This document shows, one piece after another, positions 44,601 through 53,274 of a stretch of 64,000 bases of DNA (position 1 is the stretch's first letter; each line of letters opens with the position of its first letter). This DNA is from CALDTK01 sp965215215 (GTDB taxonomy: Bacteria > Bacteroidota > Bacteroidia > Chitinophagales > Saprospiraceae). The position numbers and the translations under genes are program-made. The stretch is taken from positions 744,001 to 808,000 of the forward strand of contig OZ244043.1 in NCBI GenBank assembly GCA_965215215.1, read 5' to 3'. The notes under the pieces are model-generated. The model did no database searches. It was not told the DNA's origin and was given only the letters and a program-made list of their open reading frames with translations.

Positions 44601-46217
44601 CACAAGGTGGACGATTGGATCGCGCGCGTGCGCAACTCGACGCCGGGGGTCGGACTCATCTCCCCCCCGCCCCACCACGACATCTACTCGATCGAGGACC
44701 TGGCGCAGCTGATCTTCGACCTCAAGAACGCCAACCGGGATGCGCGCATCTCCGTGAAGCTCGTCTCGAAGGCGGGCGTCGGGATTATCGCCTCGGGCGT
44801 AACCAAGGGGCACGCCGACCACATCCTGATCGCCGGCCACGACGGCGGCACGGGGGCCTCGCCGGTGAGCTCGATCGCGCACGCCGGCCTCCCCTGGGAG
44901 CTCGGGCTGGCCGAAACCCACCAAACGCTCGTTCGCAACAAGCTGCGCGCTCGGGTGCGGGTGCAGGTCGACGGGCAGATGCGGACCGGCCGCGACCTCG
45001 CCGTGGCCACGCTGCTCGGCGCGGAGGAATGGGGTGTGGCCACCGCCGCGCTCGTGGTGCAGGGCTGTATCCTGATGCGGAAATGCCACCTCAACACTTG
45101 TCCGGTGGGCATCGCCACGCAGGATCCGGAGCTGCGCGCCAAGTTCGACGGGCGCGTGGAGGACCTCGTGAATTACTTCCGCTTCCTCGCCGAGGACCTG
45201 CGCGAGCACATGGCGATGCTCGGCTTCCGGACCGTCGACGAGATGGTGGGCCAGAGCCACCTGCTGCACCAGCGCACCGAGGGGGTCAACAGGAAGGCGG
45301 CGAGCGTGGACCTGAAGCCGGTACTCTACCGCGAGCCCACCGGTGGCCTGCGGGAGTACTCCTGCGAGCTGCAGGACCACGGCCTGGGCGGCGTCCTCGA
45401 CCGCAAGCTGATCCGGGCCGCGAAGCCGGCGCTGGAGGACGGCACGTCGATGACGGCCGCCTTCGACATCATCAACACCGACCGCGCGGTGGGCGCGATG
45501 CTCTCGCACGAGATCTCGAAGCGCTACGGCAAGGAGGGGCTCCCCGAAGATTCGATCGCCTTCCGCTTCCGCGGCTCGGCCGGACAGAGTTTCGGCGCCT
45601 TCCTCGCGCCGGGCGTGACGGTGACCGTCGAGGGGGATACGAACGACTACTTCGGCAAGGGACTCAGCGGGGGCAAGATCGTGGTGGTCCCGGACCGGAA
45701 CGTCACCTTCGATCCGGCCACGCAGATCATCGTCGGCAACGTGGGCCTCTACGGCGCCACGGCCGGCGAGGTGTACATCCGCGGTCGCGCGGGCGAGCGC
45801 TTCGCGGTGCGCAACTCCGGCGCCACGGCCGTGGTCGAGGGCGTGGGTGCCCACGGCTGCGAGTACATGACGGGCGGCCAGGTGATTATCCTCGGGGAGA
45901 TCGGTCGCAACTTCGCCGCCGGCATGAGCGGCGGGGTGGCGTACCTGCTCAACCCGAACGAGGAGCTCGATCGCTTCTGCAACACCGCCATGGTGTCTCT
46001 GGAGCGGCCGGGGCCGGAGGACGTCGAGCAACTCCGCGGGTACCTCCGCGCCCACTTCCGCTACACGGGCAGCCAGAAAGCACTCGCGCTGCTGCAAAAC
46101 TGGGACGAGGCCAAGGACGGCTTCATCCAGGTGATGCCGAAGGAGTACAAGGCCGTGCTCGCGCGCCGGGCCGCCGAGGCCGCCGCCAAGGAGCTCGAGT
46201 TCTCGGTCGAGGCTTAA
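41652..46217 (+). CDS. gltB: Glutamate synthase (NADPH), large subunit
   Basis: 1521 residues. The glutaminase domain starts at Cys17 (DACGTGLFANLDG) after a 16-residue propeptide, with MLEHMEHRGACGCEPESGDG. The FMN/synthase domain has GAMSFGSISYESHTVLAKAM, KPGEGGQLPGHKVDDWIARV and HDGGTGASPVSSI. The 3Fe-4S cysteines are in CILMRKCHLNTCPVGIATQ. The C-terminal beta-helix (GXXGXXXG) repeats contain VGLYGATAGEVYIRGRAGER. It makes two glutamates from glutamine and 2-oxoglutarate. gltD follows after 25 bases, so they form an operon. A mini-hairpin motif falls in the VLAKAM codons (44370). Confidence 0.96.
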   Translation: MEKQPGLYCPDLESDACGTGLFANLDGIRSNAVVDKALRMLEHMEHRGACGCEPESGDGAGITVQLPHTFYRKLSNDGELSFFLPDEGTYGTGVFFMPKGALAVAAVRGEIQKAAEQLNFELVGYREVPTDNSMLGPTAASTEPYMTQPFFAYGEELTPKALDRKLYVLRRVLTHNVRQNLPQHAGDFYVCSLSSRTVIYKGQLTSMQVRTYYPDLSNPDFESAIALVHSRFATNTVPRWRLAQPFRCISHNGEINTVQGNINWWRSREASLASAVFTSEELEVLLPVIEQSGSDSASFDNVLEFLVHSGRTMPHALMMMIPEAWQNDRQIGQSKRDFYEYHEMLMEPWDGPASICFTDGTLVGATLDRNGLRPSRYVLTKQNELILASETGVIPIDQAEIVLKDRLEPGKILIADLDEGRIIADAELKERITTRHDYNKWLAKHRVHVSEMPIVLPGEIRAKPLRRRQLAHGLTKEDREVILRNMSQMGKEPTGSMGMDTPLAVLSRYAQHPANYFRQQFAQVTNPPIDPLRESDFMTLKTFVGTNGNILDHERAQVEAIRLESPVIGVDEYFRLRFNKKPQYKAKKIDCFFPYDYQPGDLELALNAVCDKAERAVKEGYTLLFLSNHHIHEDRCAIPSLLATGAVHHRLVARGIRRRAALIINAGDAFETHHFATLLGYGADAIYPRIAYETIQELAAQQYSGPETLLFQTNYRQAVEKGLLKVMSKLGVSTVLSYKGAQTFEALGLGDGVIDLCFRGTISRIGGMSFDMLAEEALVKHKLAFHDAAVTAAIEADLGQPGEISEAQLQDLGQYQWKRRGEYHLFNPTTIHLLQNCTRKNDYKIYKRYAAAMNDQSRNNVTLRSLLDFNPATPVPLDEVEPVEGLLKRFASGAMSFGSISYESHTVLAKAMNRIGGKSNSGEGGEDDRRYTPLANGDSERSAIKQVASGRFGVTSYYLANADELQIKMAQGAKPGEGGQLPGHKVDDWIARVRNSTPGVGLISPPPHHDIYSIEDLAQLIFDLKNANRDARISVKLVSKAGVGIIASGVTKGHADHILIAGHDGGTGASPVSSIAHAGLPWELGLAETHQTLVRNKLRARVRVQVDGQMRTGRDLAVATLLGAEEWGVATAALVVQGCILMRKCHLNTCPVGIATQDPELRAKFDGRVEDLVNYFRFLAEDLREHMAMLGFRTVDEMVGQSHLLHQRTEGVNRKAASVDLKPVLYREPTGGLREYSCELQDHGLGGVLDRKLIRAAKPALEDGTSMTAAFDIINTDRAVGAMLSHEISKRYGKEGLPEDSIAFRFRGSAGQSFGAFLAPGVTVTVEGDTNDYFGKGLSGGKIVVVPDRNVTFDPATQIIVGNVGLYGATAGEVYIRGRAGERFAVRNSGATAVVEGVGAHGCEYMTGGQVIILGEIGRNFAAGMSGGVAYLLNPNEELDRFCNTAMVSLERPGPEDVEQLRGYLRAHFRYTGSQKALALLQNWDEAKDGFIQVMPKEYKAVLARRAAEAAAKELEFSVEA
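44370..44383 (+). repeat. GTTTT mini-hairpin motif
   Basis: GTTTTGGCGAAAGC inside gltB, at the conserved VLAKAM codons; identical to the copies at 26294, 41534 and 63150. Confidence 0.6.
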
Positions 46218-46242
46218 TTATTCCACAGACTAACCCCCGCAC

Positions 46243-47718
46243 ATGGGCGATATACAAGGATTCAAGAAGTACCACCGGGAGGTCCCCGGCAAACGTCTCG
46301 TGGAGGACCGCGTCCGCGACTACCTGGAGATCTACGAGGATATTCCGGAGGCGAAGACGGTAACGCAAGCCGCCCGCTGCATGGATTGCGGCGTGCCGTT
46401 TTGCCACTCGGGCTGCCCGCTCGGCAACATCATTCCCGACTTCAACGACGCGGTGTACCGCGAAGATTGGCAGGAGGCCTTCGAGATCCTCTCGGAGACC
46501 AACAACTTCCCCGAGTTCACGGGGCGCATCTGCCCGGCGCCCTGCGAGGCGAGCTGCGTGCTCGGCATCAACTCCGACGCTGTCACCATCGAGTTCATCG
46601 AGAAGGCGATCGCCGAGAAGGCCTACGAGCTCGGTTACGCGCGCCCGCAGTACCCGCTCAAGGCACGGACCGGTCAGCGCGTGGCGGTGGTCGGTTCCGG
46701 TCCGGCCGGACTCGCCGCCTCGGAGCAGCTCAACAAGGCGGGTCACGAAGTCACGCTCTTCGAGCGCAACGACGAGATCGGGGGCCTACTGCGCTACGGG
46801 ATCCCCGACTTCAAGCTCGAGAAGCGCGTGATCGATCGCCGCCTGGAGCTGATGGAAGCGGCGGGCGTTGAGTTTCGAACTAACGCCAACGTGGGGGGGA
46901 ACGTCTCCGTGGAGTCGCTGCGCGCCGAGTACGACGCCATCGTGCTCACTGGCGGTTCGACCGTCGCCCGCGACCTGCCGATCGCCGGTCGCGAGCTCGA
47001 GGGCGTGCACTTCGCCATGGATTTTCTGGAGCAGCAGAACCGCGAGAACAACGGCCGCCCGCGCGCCGGAGACAAGCCACTCCGCGCCACCGACAAGCAC
47101 GTGCTCGTGATCGGCGGCGGCGATACCGGCGCGGACTGCGTGGGGACCTCCAACCGCCAGGGCGCCACTTCCGTAAAACAGATCGAGCTGCTCACGCAAC
47201 CCCCCAACGAGCGCGCCGAGCAAACCCCCTGGCCGATGTGGCCGATGCAGCTGCGCACCTCCACCTCGCACGAGGAGGGCTGCGAGCGGTCGTGGGCGAT
47301 CCTCACCAAGGAATTCGTAGGCGATGCCGAGGGCAAGTTGCGCGCGGTCAAGCTCGTGGACATCGAGTGGACCTACGACGAGGCCACCCAGCGTTCGAGC
47401 TTTACGGAAGTCGAGGGTACCGAGCGCGAGATCCCCTGCGACCTCGCCCTGCTGGCCGTCGGCTTCATGCACCCGCAAAGGGAGGGCATGCTCGAGCAGC
47501 TCGGCCTGGAGCTCGACGGCCGCGGTAACGTGCGCACCACCGACTACCAAACGAGCGACGCGAAGGTGTTCGCGGCCGGCGACATGCGCCGCGGGCAGAG
47601 CCTCGTGGTCTGGGCGATCAGCGAGGGCCGCGAGTGCGCCGTGGCCGTGGACGAGTGGCTGACGGGGGCACCGAGTGTACTCGCCGAGAAGGAGGAGGGG
47701 AAGCTGTTGGTGGGCTGA
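46243..47718 (+). CDS. gltD: Glutamate synthase, small subunit
   Basis: 491 residues. The N-terminal 4Fe-4S region has CMDCGVPFCHSGCPLGNIIP and GRICPAPCEASCVLGI. The FAD site is VAVVGSGPAGLAASEQLNKA at about 146-165, and the NADPH site is VLVIGGGDTGADCVGTSNRQ. It passes electrons from NADPH through FAD and iron-sulphur clusters to GltB. Full length, no lesions. It ends 27 bases before the convergent regulator-like gene. Confidence 0.96.
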   Translation: MGDIQGFKKYHREVPGKRLVEDRVRDYLEIYEDIPEAKTVTQAARCMDCGVPFCHSGCPLGNIIPDFNDAVYREDWQEAFEILSETNNFPEFTGRICPAPCEASCVLGINSDAVTIEFIEKAIAEKAYELGYARPQYPLKARTGQRVAVVGSGPAGLAASEQLNKAGHEVTLFERNDEIGGLLRYGIPDFKLEKRVIDRRLELMEAAGVEFRTNANVGGNVSVESLRAEYDAIVLTGGSTVARDLPIAGRELEGVHFAMDFLEQQNRENNGRPRAGDKPLRATDKHVLVIGGGDTGADCVGTSNRQGATSVKQIELLTQPPNERAEQTPWPMWPMQLRTSTSHEEGCERSWAILTKEFVGDAEGKLRAVKLVDIEWTYDEATQRSSFTEVEGTEREIPCDLALLAVGFMHPQREGMLEQLGLELDGRGNVRTTDYQTSDAKVFAAGDMRRGQSLVVWAISEGRECAVAVDEWLTGAPSVLAEKEEGKLLVG

Positions 47719-47745
47719 GCTCGGAGGTAGACGCTTTGGCTTGAC

Positions 47746-48783
47746 TTAATACAGGTCGAAGCCAACTTCCATGGCTTTACCCACCTTGCTTTCGGCCTTT
47801 TTGATCTGACCCACAAGCATAGCGCAGAAGTTACGGGCACTCAGGCGGCCGCGTTTCTGAACGGGGTGAGCGCGCGTCCGCAGCTCCTCGAAGTAGGTTT
47901 CGAAGTGCTGGTACGCGGCTTCGTTGCTTGCTTGGAGGTAACGGGGATTATCGAAGGTGAGAAAAAAGCGACGATCGGATCCGTTGCGGAGAGCGATGAG
48001 GCTACTGCTGCTGTGCAGGGTATTGCAAAGAAGCTCGAAGGCGCTACCCTCCGGGGTCGTTCCAGAACATATACTGGCTTCGAGCGTCGAAACCACTCTA
48101 TACAACGACGCAAATATTTCGTGCGCGTCTTCGGCGCTAAGACAGCGTTTGCGCGCTAGCTGTATGAGCTGCGCGAGTAACGTTTGCAGAGGCTCAGGTC
48201 CCCAGATCTCGGTAGAACGTACGGAGCTGTAGCCGGCGGCAATCTTTTGGGCGGAGTCGACAAAATCGGCTCGGCGGGCCAGCGTATCCGCTAGTGCGAA
48301 GGGCGCATCGGGTACCTCGGTGCGCGCCGACTCGAAGAGGTACAGTTTGAGAGCCGCTAGCTCAGGTTCGGCGAACAATTGAAAGATGGGAATATCTGTC
48401 GTCGAAACGAGTACCTCAGTATCCGCAGCGTCGAGGGTACAGGCGAAGTGATTGACGATTGCGAGTAGATCGCCGGCGTAGCGATTCGCGTCGAAGAATG
48501 TATTGGCGAGTAACCCAGCTTGGAAACGGAGTTCGGGGAGTCCGTTCGTATTGGTATTGAGTCCAAACCGCTCGGAGAGGCGAAAAACCTGGTATGGCGT
48601 AAAGGCCACCTCCCCACGCCGCCGCTTGTAGTAGGCGCTTAAGCTGATATTTAACCACTCTGCCACGGCGGCCGCATCGAAGCTCTCTGTAGCTGTACAG
48701 AGCTGTTGGCGCCAGCGGTGCATGAATTCGTGTTCGGTATCGACCAATAAAGATTTCAAAGACTGGGGGGTGTAGTGAGGCAA
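47746..48783 (-). CDS. Hypothetical DNA-binding protein with N-terminal helix-turn-helix
   Basis: 345 residues, no family I can name. Residues about 36-72 (AAAVAEWLNISLSAYYKRRR, then FTPYQVFRLSERFGL) look like a Cro/C1-type helix-turn-helix. The remaining 270 residues are mostly helical with no visible catalytic motif. There is no signal peptide, so it acts in the cytosol. Proteins of this layout are met in Lewinella-like genomes as putative regulators. It is convergent with gltD, but a link to nitrogen control would be speculation. Confidence 0.6.
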   Translation of the reverse strand: MPHYTPQSLKSLLVDTEHEFMHRWRQQLCTATESFDAAAVAEWLNISLSAYYKRRRGEVAFTPYQVFRLSERFGLNTNTNGLPELRFQAGLLANTFFDANRYAGDLLAIVNHFACTLDAADTEVLVSTTDIPIFQLFAEPELAALKLYLFESARTEVPDAPFALADTLARRADFVDSAQKIAAGYSSVRSTEIWGPEPLQTLLAQLIQLARKRCLSAEDAHEIFASLYRVVSTLEASICSGTTPEGSAFELLCNTLHSSSSLIALRNGSDRRFFLTFDNPRYLQASNEAAYQHFETYFEELRTRAHPVQKRGRLSARNFCAMLVGQIKKAESKVGKAMEVGFDLY

Positions 48784-49017
48784 CTGGGGAGAGGCTAATA
48801 TGACTTAGGAAATTGATGCTTACAAGCTCAATTGTCTGTACCGTAGGATCCAATGGGTTTGAACGCTGAACTCAGGGATTAGCAGTGTCCCAATTGCCCG
48901 AGTAGGGCAAATTCGAGGATGCACTTTATCATCAATTGTCCGAAGCAGCTAATTCCGGTAAGCAAGGCGGCAGCTTTGGATAAAGCTCCACCCTCGGTAG
49001 TGCTGTACATTAGCGAC
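48784..49017. other. Intergenic region before the lipoprotein cluster
   Basis: About 230 bases without a credible gene. The last 20 or so bases before 49018 resemble the leader of the next two copies (the shared word is ACATTAGCG just before the start). Confidence 0.4.
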
Positions 49018-49671
49018 ATGATCGAATCGAACTCAACCGAAAATAAAGGTCATGGTAAAGCTGAGGACGGTCTGCCCTCTAGAGCTTTGGTGATCTTGAT
49101 GTTGCTATGCGTAGCATTAGGTGGGCTTCCGAGTTGCACGAAAGACGAAGTTAAAGCAATCCGCAAGGCGACCCCAACCGAGTTGCCACCGATTACTACC
49201 AGCGGAGAGAACACGATGGGGGCGTGGGTGGAGACGGATACCGGACGAGTCTTATTCGTGGCTAGTGGAGTCGATCGGCTTAGTGATCCAGGGGACGTTC
49301 AATCAATAGACTGCGATCCGTTTCAGAATTGGCGGTACGAATCCCAAGAGTACATATCGATTACCGGTAGATGGTGTCCAAGGCCAGAAATTGGGGATGA
49401 TCGATCCATGTGGATGCAGGTCCTAATTTCTGACTCTGGGCCGCTATATGCCTCTTTCATATACGACGTACGTGGCGGATCGACTAGATGGTATGAATCA
49501 TCTAAAGTCGGAGAAGATTCAGATTTTAACTTCACGGTCACTGATCATGATACAGAATCTAGACACCTAAGTGGGCTTTTTAACGGGATACTGTTCAATA
49601 AAAAAGCACCTTTTGACACGATATTAATCGCAGATGGAAGGTTTGACACTTTCTATGGAAGCACGCCTTAA
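49018..49671 (+). CDS. Lipoprotein of a tandem triplicate, copy 1
   Basis: 217 residues from the ATG at 49018, chosen because ACATTAGCG precedes all three starts at the same spacing. A signal segment (LVILMLLCVALGGLPSC) ends in a lipobox Cys before TKDEVKAIRKATPTELPPIT. The body shows GENTMGAWVETDTGRVLFVA, DRLSDPGDVQSIDCDPFQNW and ends DGRFDTFYGSTP. Its beta-rich body resembles small Bacteroidota lipoproteins of unknown function (DUF6252-like). This copy is the most diverged of the three. Confidence 0.7.
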   Translation: MIESNSTENKGHGKAEDGLPSRALVILMLLCVALGGLPSCTKDEVKAIRKATPTELPPITTSGENTMGAWVETDTGRVLFVASGVDRLSDPGDVQSIDCDPFQNWRYESQEYISITGRWCPRPEIGDDRSMWMQVLISDSGPLYASFIYDVRGGSTRWYESSKVGEDSDFNFTVTDHDTESRHLSGLFNGILFNKKAPFDTILIADGRFDTFYGSTP

Positions 49672-49856
49672 TTATTGTAGATTGCATATTCATAGTCGTA
49701 CGTCTTTACAAATTGCATAGCTCAGTTATCTGGATCAGTAGAATTAGGCAAACGGGAAAGTTTATTCGTTTAGATCATCGGAAACAGATGATCACCGAGA
49801 ACGGATTGGTAACATCGGATAAGAAATCAAACTAAACGGTACAGTACATTAGCGCT

Positions 49857-50519
49857 ATGAAGGAGATAAGTACACGCACTGACAAGAATAGAATCTGCGC
49901 TGAAATGGTAGTAGGTTTCGTAGGCAACGCTTCGATGTTGACAATCGTAGCTCTTTACGTGATGCTCGTCGGACTTACTAGTTGCACGAAGGACGAGGTC
50001 AAAGAGATTCGGAAGGCTACTCCAACTGAGTTGCCTCCGATCACAACGAGCGGAGAGAACACGATGGGTGCATGGGTGGAGACGGATACCGGGCGGGTCT
50101 TGTTCGTGGCGAGTGGAGTCGATCGACTTAGTGACCCAGGGGACGTTCAATCAATAGACTGCGATCCGTTTCAGAATTGGCGGTACGAATCCCAAGAATA
50201 CATCTCGATTGATGGAAGATGGTGTCCAAGGCCAGAAATTGGGGATTATCGATCCATGTGGATGCATATCTTGATGTATGACTCGGGGCCTCAGTATACT
50301 TCTTTTACATACGACGTGCGCGGTGGATCAACTAGACGGTATGCATCATCTAAAGTTGGAGAAGATTCGGACTTTAATATCGAGATCACGGGTCATGATA
50401 CAGAAAGCAGGCACGTAAGCGGAATTTTTGATGGGATGCTGTTCAATAAGGAGGAACCTTTTGACACGATAGTGGTAGCAGATGGTAGATTTGATACTTT
50501 CTACGGCAGTACGCCTTAA
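49857..50519 (+). CDS. Lipoprotein of a tandem triplicate, copy 2
   Basis: 220 residues. The signal segment (MLTIVALYVMLVGLTSC) leads to TKDEVKEIRKATPTELPPIT. It is nearly identical to copy 3 except for a short central stretch, here IDGRWCPRPEIGDYRSMWMH followed by ILMYDSGPQYTSF. The leader before the start (ACGGTACAGTACATTAGCG) is repeated before copy 3. No known function; expected in the outer membrane or periplasm. Two conserved cysteines (in SIDCDPF and RWCPRP) could form a disulphide. Confidence 0.72.
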   Translation: MKEISTRTDKNRICAEMVVGFVGNASMLTIVALYVMLVGLTSCTKDEVKEIRKATPTELPPITTSGENTMGAWVETDTGRVLFVASGVDRLSDPGDVQSIDCDPFQNWRYESQEYISIDGRWCPRPEIGDYRSMWMHILMYDSGPQYTSFTYDVRGGSTRRYASSKVGEDSDFNIEITGHDTESRHVSGIFDGMLFNKEEPFDTIVVADGRFDTFYGSTP

Positions 50520-50704
50520 TTATCGATGAACACATATTTGCAGTCGCATGTCTCTACAAGTTATATACTTATAGTATCTGAATTAGTGGAATTTAGCGAA
50601 TAGGTGAGTTCATTCTGTCAGATCATTCGAAACGGACAATCGTCGAGAACAAATTGGCAACATTGGATGAGAAATCAAACTAAACGGTACAGCACATTAG
50701 CGCT

Positions 50705-51367
50705 ATGAAGGAGATAAGTATACGCACTGACACGAATAGAATCTGCGCTGAAATGGTAGTAGGTTTCGTAGGCAAAGCTTCGATGTTGACAATCGTAGCT
50801 CTTTACGTGATGCTCGTCGGACTTACTAGTTGCACGAAGGACGAGGTCAAGGAGATTCGGAAGGCTACTCCAACTGAGTTGCCTCCGATCACAACGAGCG
50901 GAGAGAACACGATGGGTGCATGGGTGGAGACGGATACCGGGCGGGTCTTGTTCGTGGCGAGTGGAGTCGATCGACTTAGTGACCCAGGGGACGTCCAATC
51001 AATAGACTGCGATCCGTTTCAGAATTGGCGGTATGAATCCCAAGAATACATCTCGATCACTGGAAGATGGTGTCCGAGACCGGAAATTGGGGATAGTCGC
51101 TCTATGAGGATGCGCGTCTTACTATTTGATTCTGGGCCGCCGTACGCCTCTTTTACATATGACGTGCGCGGTGGATCAACTAGACGGTATGCATCATCTA
51201 AAGTTGGAGAAGATTCAGACTTTAATATCGAGATCACGGGTCATGATACAGAAAGCAGGCACGTAAGCGGACTTTTTGATGGGATGCTGTTTAACAAAGA
51301 AGAGCCATTCGACACGATAGTGGTCGCAGATGGTAGATTTGATACTTTCTACGGCAGTACGCCTTGA
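50705..51367 (+). CDS. Lipoprotein of a tandem triplicate, copy 3
   Basis: 220 residues, about 848 bases downstream of copy 2, so gene and spacer were duplicated as one unit. Differences from copy 2 cluster in ITGRWCPRPEIGDSRSMRMR and VLLFDSGPPYASF; the flanks are almost unchanged. Stop is TGA in place of TAA. The local excess of amino-acid changes suggests a surface loop under diversifying selection or gene conversion, which is inference. Confidence 0.72.
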   Translation: MKEISIRTDTNRICAEMVVGFVGKASMLTIVALYVMLVGLTSCTKDEVKEIRKATPTELPPITTSGENTMGAWVETDTGRVLFVASGVDRLSDPGDVQSIDCDPFQNWRYESQEYISITGRWCPRPEIGDSRSMRMRVLLFDSGPPYASFTYDVRGGSTRRYASSKVGEDSDFNIEITGHDTESRHVSGLFDGMLFNKEEPFDTIVVADGRFDTFYGSTP

Positions 51368-51764
51368 GATCCAACAATCAGGTGCTCATAAATTTAAATA
51401 CAATACTGCACTACGCACTGCATTCAAATACTAGTTTATCAAATTTCGGTTAATAATATTTACTGTTAATTTAGACATGCGACCCGGTTGATAGTAGCGT
51501 TACTCTCCCTGAGCTACAACAGGTTCAATTATGAATATTACCGCCATATATATACGACAATACATACTCTTAATTATATTAATCATATACGCATTAACTA
51601 TTTCACGTTTTACCTTCGTTATCGCTACTTGTAATACATACTACTAACGTAGTTTCTACGCAAAACTTTAATCAGCTTCGAGTTAATTGCAAGAATACCA
51701 CTAGGTATTCAGTGCAAGAGCTATGCTTCAACAAAAGCAACCACTGTAGTTCAATTGATCCAGA
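51368..51764. other. AT-rich non-coding region
   Basis: About 400 bases, clearly more AT-rich than the core genome (many TATA and ATTA words). I see no gene, no clear hairpin and no recognised promoter. It separates the lipoprotein triplicate from an IS-interrupted gene. Confidence 0.45.
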
Positions 51765-52072
51765 ATGAAACACATGAATAAGATTACACCTTTTCTCTTA
51801 AGCGTTACAGCGTTATTATCGTTCGTTCAGTTCGGAAGAACTCAGCAAACCCTGGAGACACAAGATATGTTCCAAGTAAAAGCTGCTGTTTTTGACGAAC
51901 TAGATAGATCTAAAATGTTTGGCGGATTGCTGATAGACCAAACTATTCAACTAGCAGATCTCGACTTGTACGATTCCGATCTTTTCGGAGAAGAGAGGGG
52001 CGAATACAGACCAGTAGAAACCGAGAATTTTGTTACTATAGAAAAATTTGAATTGATTTTGGCAAGTATCGC
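51765..52072 (+). pseudogene. Unknown exported protein, interrupted by an IS3 element
   Basis: The frame starts MKHMNKITPFLLSVTALLSF and continues with VQFGRTQQTLETQDMFQVKA, so it has a signal peptide. It then reads LDRSKMFGGLLIDQTIQLAD and ENFVTIEKFELILASIAG before entering the left end of the IS3 element at about 52073. Only about 103 original residues are left. On the far side of the IS (from 53275) a short open stretch exists, but I cannot show that it is the missing end. No family recognised. Confidence 0.55.
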
Positions 52073-52123
52073 TGGAGTAAGCATCCCCATCACTGGACAG
52101 GTTGTAAGTATACAAGTTAGGAG

Positions 52124-52960
52124 CTACGGGGTTGGGGTTGACGTGCGATGTACTGCTCGATAGGCAAGTGGGCTCAGATCGTCGAGAGAGCCATGGGGAT
52201 GGAACTGGTTGTAGTCCTCGCGCCACTCGTCGATGAGCGTTTGGGCGTGATCCAGGCTGATCAGCAGATTGGCGTCTAGGATGTCCTCTCGGAACGTGCG
52301 GTTGAAGCGCTCTACGTAGGCGTTTTGCTGGGGTTTGCCCGGGGCTACGAAGTCGAGCTCGATCCCGCGCTGCTCGCGGTAGGCCCCGAGATCGCGACTG
52401 ATGTACTCGGGACCGTTGTCTACGCGGATGCGCTTCGGAAGACCCCGCTCTAGGCTCACGACCTCGAGAGCTCGGATGACTAAGGCCGCGGGGTAGGAGT
52501 ACTGGACTTCCTGCCACATGGACTCGCGGTTGAAGTCATCGATGATATCAAGGACGCGGACCTTGCGACCGTTGCGCGAGCTATCGGCCATGAAGTCCAT
52601 CGACCACGCCTCCATCGGGGTAGCCGGTTGGGCCAGCGGCCTCGGATTGCGCGAGGGGAAGCGCTTCTTGAGGGGTTTACGGATCTGTAGGCCCATCGAC
52701 TTGTACACCCGATGCACGCGCTTTCGATTCCACGGGTGCCCAGCAGTCCGCAGGCGCTTATAGAACACACCGAACCCGCGGCGGGGGTGGCGATCACGTA
52801 GTCCCTTGAGCGCTGCGATCACGGGGCCATCGTCACGGGTGGACTGGTAGTAGTAGGTCGAGGTGCCCAGGGAGGTGAGGTAGCATGCCTTCGAGATGCT
52901 GAGTTTGTGCGCGGCGTGGAGGTAGTTGACTACCCGGCGCCGTGCCGAAGGCGTTACCAC
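52124..52960 (-). CDS. IS3-family transposase OrfB
   Basis: 278 residues, apparently intact from a GTG at 52960. An HTH_21-type segment (RHPRRGFGVFYKRLRTAG) precedes the integrase core. The catalytic triad is visible: Asp122 in SMDFMAD, Asp181 in RVDNGPEY and Glu217 in AYVERFN; 35 residues separate the last two, as in the family. Overlap of 7 bases with orfA in another frame fits frameshift production of OrfAB. This copy may still be mobile. Confidence 0.92.
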   Translation of the reverse strand: MVTPSARRRVVNYLHAAHKLSISKACYLTSLGTSTYYYQSTRDDGPVIAALKGLRDRHPRRGFGVFYKRLRTAGHPWNRKRVHRVYKSMGLQIRKPLKKRFPSRNPRPLAQPATPMEAWSMDFMADSSRNGRKVRVLDIIDDFNRESMWQEVQYSYPAALVIRALEVVSLERGLPKRIRVDNGPEYISRDLGAYREQRGIELDFVAPGKPQQNAYVERFNRTFREDILDANLLISLDHAQTLIDEWREDYNQFHPHGSLDDLSPLAYRAVHRTSTPTP

Positions 52961-53220
52961 TTCTTTGAGACCACATCCTTGAGGGCTTCGATCTGGATCG
53001 CCTGATCGGCATACATGCGTTTGGGCTTGGCGTTCTCGACCTCGAGCGTTTTGAGGCGCTTGAGCTCAGAGGCCTCGACCCCGGCGTATTTTTTTCGCCA
53101 CTGGTAGAGAGTGGCGGGGGTGACACCGAGTTCGCGCGCGAGATCGGCGACGGACTGGCCGCCCTCGTGACGCTTAAGTGCGTCCACGATTTGGGCTTCA
53201 GTAAAACGGGACTTTTTCAT
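52954..53220 (-). CDS. IS3-family transposase OrfA
   Basis: 88 residues: MKKSRFTEAQIVDALKRHEG then GQSVADLARELGVTPATLYQ WRKKY is the helix-turn-helix, followed by a coiled segment (ELKRLKTLEVENAKPKRMYA). It binds the element ends and supplies the front of the OrfAB fusion. Complete; start 54 bases inside the right end. Confidence 0.92.
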   Translation of the reverse strand: MKKSRFTEAQIVDALKRHEGGQSVADLARELGVTPATLYQWRKKYAGVEASELKRLKTLEVENAKPKRMYADQAIQIEALKDVVSKKW

Positions 53221-53274
53221 CAGACAGGAAGTTAGTGAAGTTCTAACCCGTCCAGCTAGTGGGGAAGCCTACCA

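Larger units (their letters stand above)
48995..51367 (+). repeat. Three tandem direct repeats of gene plus leader (about 0.84-0.85 kb)
   Basis: Starts at 49018, 49857 and 50705 are 839 and 848 bases apart. The repeat covers coding sequence, the leader and parts of the spacer (for example GGAAA or CGAGAACGGATTGG-like words before copies 2 and 3). Copies 2 and 3 are clearly the youngest pair. Confidence 0.75.
52073..53274 (-). mobile_element. IS3-family insertion sequence, complete
   Basis: About 1.2 kb with imperfect inverted ends starting TG. The left end is TGGAGTAAGCATCCCCATCA and then CTGGACAGGTT; the right end, read inward, is TGGTAGGCTTCCCCACTAGC and then TGGACGGGTT. The first gene is orfA, overlapped by orfB. 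No clear target duplication is seen. The end block GTARGCWTCCCC is shared with the older IS3 copy at 295-1266. Confidence 0.8.
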
